NCBI GenBank assembly: GCA_031376425.1
Contig: JANMDR010000178.1
Coordinates: 1-26,913 of the forward strand
DNA from: JANMDR01 sp031376425
GTDB taxonomy: Bacteria; Pseudomonadota; Gammaproteobacteria; Burkholderiales; Usitatibacteraceae
DNA: 26,913 bases
Reading direction: 5' to 3'
Position 1 is the stretch's first letter. Every line of letters starts with the position of its first letter. Positions 23,533 to 26,913 of the stretch are shown here, in pieces. The notes beneath the pieces were generated by a model. That model was not told where the DNA came from and did not search any database. It was given only the letters and a program-made list of their open reading frames with translations. A program made the translations under genes and the position numbers.

Positions 23533-23711
23533 TTACCGTGCTTCGATGCCACCAACCACCCCGTCCCTGCGGGCCACCCCTCCACCGAGGGGAATGAAGC
23601 GCGGATCATTCACCGCCGGTTCCTGTAGGGGCGAAAAATCTTTCGCCCATCTAGGCCATCTGCCCCATTCAATTTATTCAACCATGAGGGCGAATGATTA
23701 CTAGCCCCTAC
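23533..23711. repeat. Dispersed repeats upstream of the lipoprotein operon
   Basis: No gene was seen in 23323-23732. It holds a relative of the hairpin at 114-187 (TTACCGTGCTTCG at 23533-23545, AACCACCCCG at 23554-23563). It also holds two stem-loops of the island family: GGGCGAAA-AATC-TTTCGCCC at 23629-23648 and a degenerate GGGCGAATGATTACTAGCCCC at 23688-23708. The last ends 25 bp beyond the P-type ATPase stop and may help end that transcript. The operon promoter must also lie in this stretch, nearer 23322. Confidence 0.75.
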
Positions 23712-23732
23712 ATCCCGTCGAGTACGAATTAT

Positions 23733-26087
23733 CTATTTCTTCAGCCGCAGTGCATTGCTAATGACTGACACTGAACTTAAACTCATCGCTAGCGCGGCGA
23801 TCATGGGCGAGAGTAGCCAGCCGGTCCAAAAATAGAGCGCGCCTGCGGCCAGCGGGATGCCGAGCGCGTTGTACACAAACGCGAAGCCAAGGTTCTGTTT
23901 CATATTGGCTACGGTGGCTACCGAAATGGCGCGGGCTTGGGCAATGCCGCGCAAATCACCTTTTACCAAGGTTACTTGGGCGCTGTTCATGGCAACGTCG
24001 GTACCGGTGCCCATCGCTACGCCAACATCGGCACGAGCCAGCGCGGGTGCGTCGTTGATGCCATCGCCGGCCATGGCGACTATGCGCCCTTCTTTTTGCA
24101 GTTTTTCTACCAGCGCTAATTTGTCTGCGGGTTTAACTTCGCCGTGCACTTCAGTTATGCCGAGTTTTTGACTAACTGATTTTGCGGTGGTAAGGCCATC
24201 GCCGGTAGCCATAATGATGCGCATACCGGCGAGCTTTAGCGCGGCTAATGCTTCAACGGTGCTGGCCTTGATTGGATCGGATACTACTAGCAGGCCAGCC
24301 GCGCTACCGTCTACAGCGAGCAGTATTACGCTGGCTCCTTCTGCTTGCAGCGCTTCGGCCTGAGCTTGCAGCGCTGCAAAGGGAATGGCTAACTGCTGCA
24401 TCAGTGCGGCATTGCCCAAGGCGAGGTGCTTGCCGCCCACCTGCCCCTGTACGCCAATACCGGTACTCGATTCAAAATCTTCCGCCTTATCTAACACGAG
24501 TGTTTGTGCACGTGCTGCACTAACAATAGCGACCGCGAGCGGATGCTCGCTGCCTTGGTCGAGGCTGGCGGCTAAGCGTAGCACCTCATCCTCGCTATAA
24601 CCTTGCGCCGCCACAACACGGTCAAATTGCGGCTTACCTTCTGTTAACGTACCTGTTTTATCCACGATCAAGGTATTGACCTTGCAAAAATTTTCTATTG
24701 CCGCTGCATCGCGAAACAACACGCCCTGCGTAGCGGCATTGCCTGTTGCCACCATGATCGACATTGGCGTTGCCAAGCCAAGCGCACAGGGACAGGCGAT
24801 GATTAATACCGCAACGGCGTTAATAAGCCCATAAACCCAGCTTGGCTCTGGCCCCCATATTCCCCACAGCAAAAACGTTAGTGCTGAAATAGCCATCACC
24901 GTGACCACAAAGTAAGCTGCAACTTTATCGGCCATGCGCTGCATGGGCGCTTTTGAGCGTTGCGCTTGCGCGACCATTTGCACGATGCTGGCTAACACTG
25001 TTTGCGACCCCACTTTTTTGGCGAGCATTACGAGGGCGCCATTGGTGTTCATGGTGGCGCCAATCAACTGATCGCCACTTTTTTTGCTAATGGGCATGGG
25101 TTCGCCAGTGAGCATTGATTCATCGACAGCGCTACTGCCCTCAACCACAACACCGTCAACGGGCACTTTCTCACCGGGCCGAACCCGCAATAAATCGTCA
25201 GGGTGTACCTGTGTTAATGGCACGTCGTGCTCAGTGCCGTCGAGATTTATCCGACGCGCGGTTTTGGGCGACAGTCCCAGCAATGACTTAATGGCCGCTG
25301 AGGTTTGCGACCGCGCTTTGAGTTCCAAAATTTGCCCCAAGAGTGTCAGCGAGATGATGACTGCCGCTGCCTCAAAATATACCGAGACGCGATTCATCGA
25401 TATAAACGATGCAGGGAAAACCTGCGGTGCTATCGTTGCCACCACGCTATAAATGAACGCAGCCGATGTGCCTAAACCAATTAAGGTCCACATATTTGGG
25501 GTAGCATTCATCACCGATTGCACCGCGCGATGCAAAAACGGCCAACCCGCCCAAAAATAAATGGGTAGCGTGAGTGTTAGTTCAACCCAACTTTGCGTGG
25601 TCATGCTAAATAACTGCAGGCGATGCCCAAACATGGCTAAAAAGGCCACGATAATTGTCAGCGGCAGCGTCCATATAAAACGCCGCTTAAAATCAGCAAG
25701 TTCAATATTTTCGTCTTGACCAGCACGCGCTATTAAAGGCTCTAGCGCCATGCCGCACTTAGGACATGCACCCGCTTGCTTCTGGCGTATTTCGGGGTGC
25801 ATGGGGCAGGTGTAAATCGTATAACTATCGTCGCTAGTTTCGCTAGTTTCACCATTGGCAGGCTTAACGCCTACCGTAGGGATGGGTTCCGCTGTAGGTT
25901 TAACTAGCGGCGCACGGTTTACGATTGCAGTTGCTGGCACTAAAGGCGCATTGGCAGTATATTTTGCAGGATAGGCTACAAATTTGGCTTTGCAGCCTGC
26001 ACTGCAAAAATATACATCATGGCCTCCGTAGATAAAAACATATCTTGAATGCGCCACTACGGGCATACCGCATACGGGGTCTTTCAT
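23733..26087 (-). CDS. Cu(+)-type P1B ATPase with YHS and CPMHP metal-binding N-terminus
   Basis: A 784-residue heavy-metal efflux ATPase. Instead of CXXC (HMA) domains, the N-terminus has a YHS-type domain (1-43: DPVCGMPV, YFCSAGCKAKF) and a heavy-metal-binding motif (about 91-118: YTCPMHPEIRQ, GACPKCGMALEPL). Core motifs are TGEP (327-330), CPC (432-434) in membrane helix 6, DKTGT with the phosphorylated Asp476, SEHP (513-516) and GDGIND (674-679). Helix 7 has FVYNALGIP and helix 8 MSLSSVSVISNALRL, the pattern of Cu(+) exporters (CopA type). It should pump Cu(+) (possibly Ag(+)) from cytoplasm to periplasm. GGAG precedes ATG 26087. It follows the multicopper oxidase gene by 48 bp, so they are probably co-transcribed. 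Confidence 0.94.
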   Translation of the reverse strand: MKDPVCGMPVVAHSRYVFIYGGHDVYFCSAGCKAKFVAYPAKYTANAPLVPATAIVNRAPLVKPTAEPIPTVGVKPANGETSETSDDSYTIYTCPMHPEIRQKQAGACPKCGMALEPLIARAGQDENIELADFKRRFIWTLPLTIIVAFLAMFGHRLQLFSMTTQSWVELTLTLPIYFWAGWPFLHRAVQSVMNATPNMWTLIGLGTSAAFIYSVVATIAPQVFPASFISMNRVSVYFEAAAVIISLTLLGQILELKARSQTSAAIKSLLGLSPKTARRINLDGTEHDVPLTQVHPDDLLRVRPGEKVPVDGVVVEGSSAVDESMLTGEPMPISKKSGDQLIGATMNTNGALVMLAKKVGSQTVLASIVQMVAQAQRSKAPMQRMADKVAAYFVVTVMAISALTFLLWGIWGPEPSWVYGLINAVAVLIIACPCALGLATPMSIMVATGNAATQGVLFRDAAAIENFCKVNTLIVDKTGTLTEGKPQFDRVVAAQGYSEDEVLRLAASLDQGSEHPLAVAIVSAARAQTLVLDKAEDFESSTGIGVQGQVGGKHLALGNAALMQQLAIPFAALQAQAEALQAEGASVILLAVDGSAAGLLVVSDPIKASTVEALAALKLAGMRIIMATGDGLTTAKSVSQKLGITEVHGEVKPADKLALVEKLQKEGRIVAMAGDGINDAPALARADVGVAMGTGTDVAMNSAQVTLVKGDLRGIAQARAISVATVANMKQNLGFAFVYNALGIPLAAGALYFWTGWLLSPMIAALAMSLSSVSVISNALRLKK

Positions 26088-26135
26088 TTAAATCTCCAAT
26101 CGTGCAATGCACGAAAACTTACCGCTTGCAGGCAG

Positions 26136-26913
26136 TCATGCGCGAACCAAAAAGTTAATCATCATGCCGCTATCTTCATGCTCAAGGTTGTGGCAGTGAA
26201 ATAGATAAACTTGATCTCCCAAAAAGTTGTGCGTAAAGTCGATTGCGATGCGCACCGTTTCCCCTGGCCACACCAGCACTGTATCTTTCCAACCAAGGTC
26301 ACCCACCATCAATCCTTTGCCAAAGCGCTGCACACTAGAGAATTGCGACGGGCTGTTTATTCGCTCAAGCACTTGAAAAGAAAAGCCGTGCATATGCATG
26401 GGGTGCGGCATGCCTTTTACGGGGTTGCTGATGCGCCAAATTTCTACCGACCCGCGTTTGACCTCGAAGGCATTTTCATTCATCCGAAATGTCTGGCCAT
26501 TAATTAAAAATTGTTGGTTGTTATTTGAGAGTTCAATTTTTCGCTCGACTGCACCATCGACTACAATGGGCACAATTTTTGAAAGCGTCACAGGTAATTT
26601 TGCGTCAACGCGCGTACCGGCGCTGGCCGATATTTTCATTACATTGAAGGCCGCGCCCAGAGGCAGTTTCGATGTGCTCATACCTCCCATGTCATGGTTC
26701 ATACCGTGCATCTTCCCCATGCTTTCCATGTGCTTCATATTGCCCATACTGCCGCCAGCAACCATGCCGGTCATACCATCGTTTTCCATAGGGTCAAAGG
26801 CCAGACTCTTTAGAAAAACATCACTACCTGACTGCATCTGTGTGCCGTCAAATAGCACATCCAAGCGCTCCCCCGGTGCTAGAAATGCCTCGGTGACCAT
26901 TTCTGGGCGCTCG
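26136..26913 (-). CDS. Multicopper oxidase, C-terminal part (cut by the window edge)
   Basis: The open frame runs off the window end, so the visible 259 residues are the C-terminal part; the Met encoded at 26900 is internal (the frame before it reads ERPEMVTEAFLAPGERLDV). The third cupredoxin domain has HPMHMHGFSF and HCHNLEHEDSGMM near the C-terminus, carrying ligands for the type 1 and trinuclear copper sites, as in CueO-like oxidases. A methionine-rich insertion (nt 26676-26789, about a dozen Met with His) resembles the Cu(I)-binding segment of such enzymes. It probably oxidises Cu(I) in the periplasm. It lies 48 bp upstream of the Cu ATPase gene. The N-terminus and export signal are not visible. 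Confidence 0.93.
   Translation of the reverse strand, partial: ERPEMVTEAFLAPGERLDVLFDGTQMQSGSDVFLKSLAFDPMENDGMTGMVAGGSMGNMKHMESMGKMHGMNHDMGGMSTSKLPLGAAFNVMKISASAGTRVDAKLPVTLSKIVPIVVDGAVERKIELSNNNQQFLINGQTFRMNENAFEVKRGSVEIWRISNPVKGMPHPMHMHGFSFQVLERINSPSQFSSVQRFGKGLMVGDLGWKDTVLVWPGETVRIAIDFTHNFLGDQVYLFHCHNLEHEDSGMMINFLVRA

Overview
The window looks like a chromosomal piece of a Gram-negative proteobacterium of roughly balanced G+C. The evidence is an OmpA-family outer-membrane protein, a CbpA/CbpM pair, a lipoprotein with a clear lipobox, and a CheB/CheR/PAS fusion next to a Crp/Fnr regulator. The combination of small stress-type proteins (PRC-barrel, lmo0937-type, DUF3309, DUF2177, paired CBS) and the repeat style suggest a betaproteobacterium, but that assignment is inference. 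No rRNA, tRNA, CRISPR array, transposase or phage gene was seen.

Layout. 1-5214: a large hairpin, a small anchored membrane protein and an OmpA-family porin-like protein (both minus strand); then on the plus strand an alpha/beta hydrolase, cbpA-cbpM (overlapping), a PRC-barrel protein and a 49-residue lmo0937-type membrane peptide ending at a good intrinsic terminator. 5297-11363: a repeat-rich island holding one gene, a 1337-residue secreted metzincin protease. It is flanked by two arms of about 0.6-0.8 kb in opposite orientation, built from a repeated unit, a 130-bp MITE-like element and many roughly 20-bp palindromes whose stems vary but stay paired. 11378-20866: a minus-strand signalling cassette, in transcription order PAS hybrid kinase, CheB-CheR-PAS-PAS fusion, second hybrid kinase (a paralogue of the first), REC-PAS protein and Crp/Fnr regulator; the last three overlap. 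21079-23322: a secreted PRC-barrel/coiled-coil protein (plus) converging on a minus-strand operon of collagen-like lipoprotein, DUF3309, DUF2177 and paired-CBS genes, with regular spacing of about 50 bp. 23733-26913: a copper module, with the C-terminal part of a multicopper oxidase followed by a Cu(+)-type P1B ATPase.

How it may work together (inference). The soluble kinases and the CheB/CheR fusion, with no chemoreceptor, CheA or CheW nearby, look like a stress or redox phosphorelay ending in a REC-PAS protein and a Crp-type transcription factor. The small envelope and stress genes on either side are natural candidate targets. The copper genes are a detoxification unit. The protease with its inverted-repeat flanks looks like a separate cassette, acquired or rearranged through the repeats. 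The two least explained items are the repeat island around the protease and the CheB/CheR-kinase-Crp cassette.
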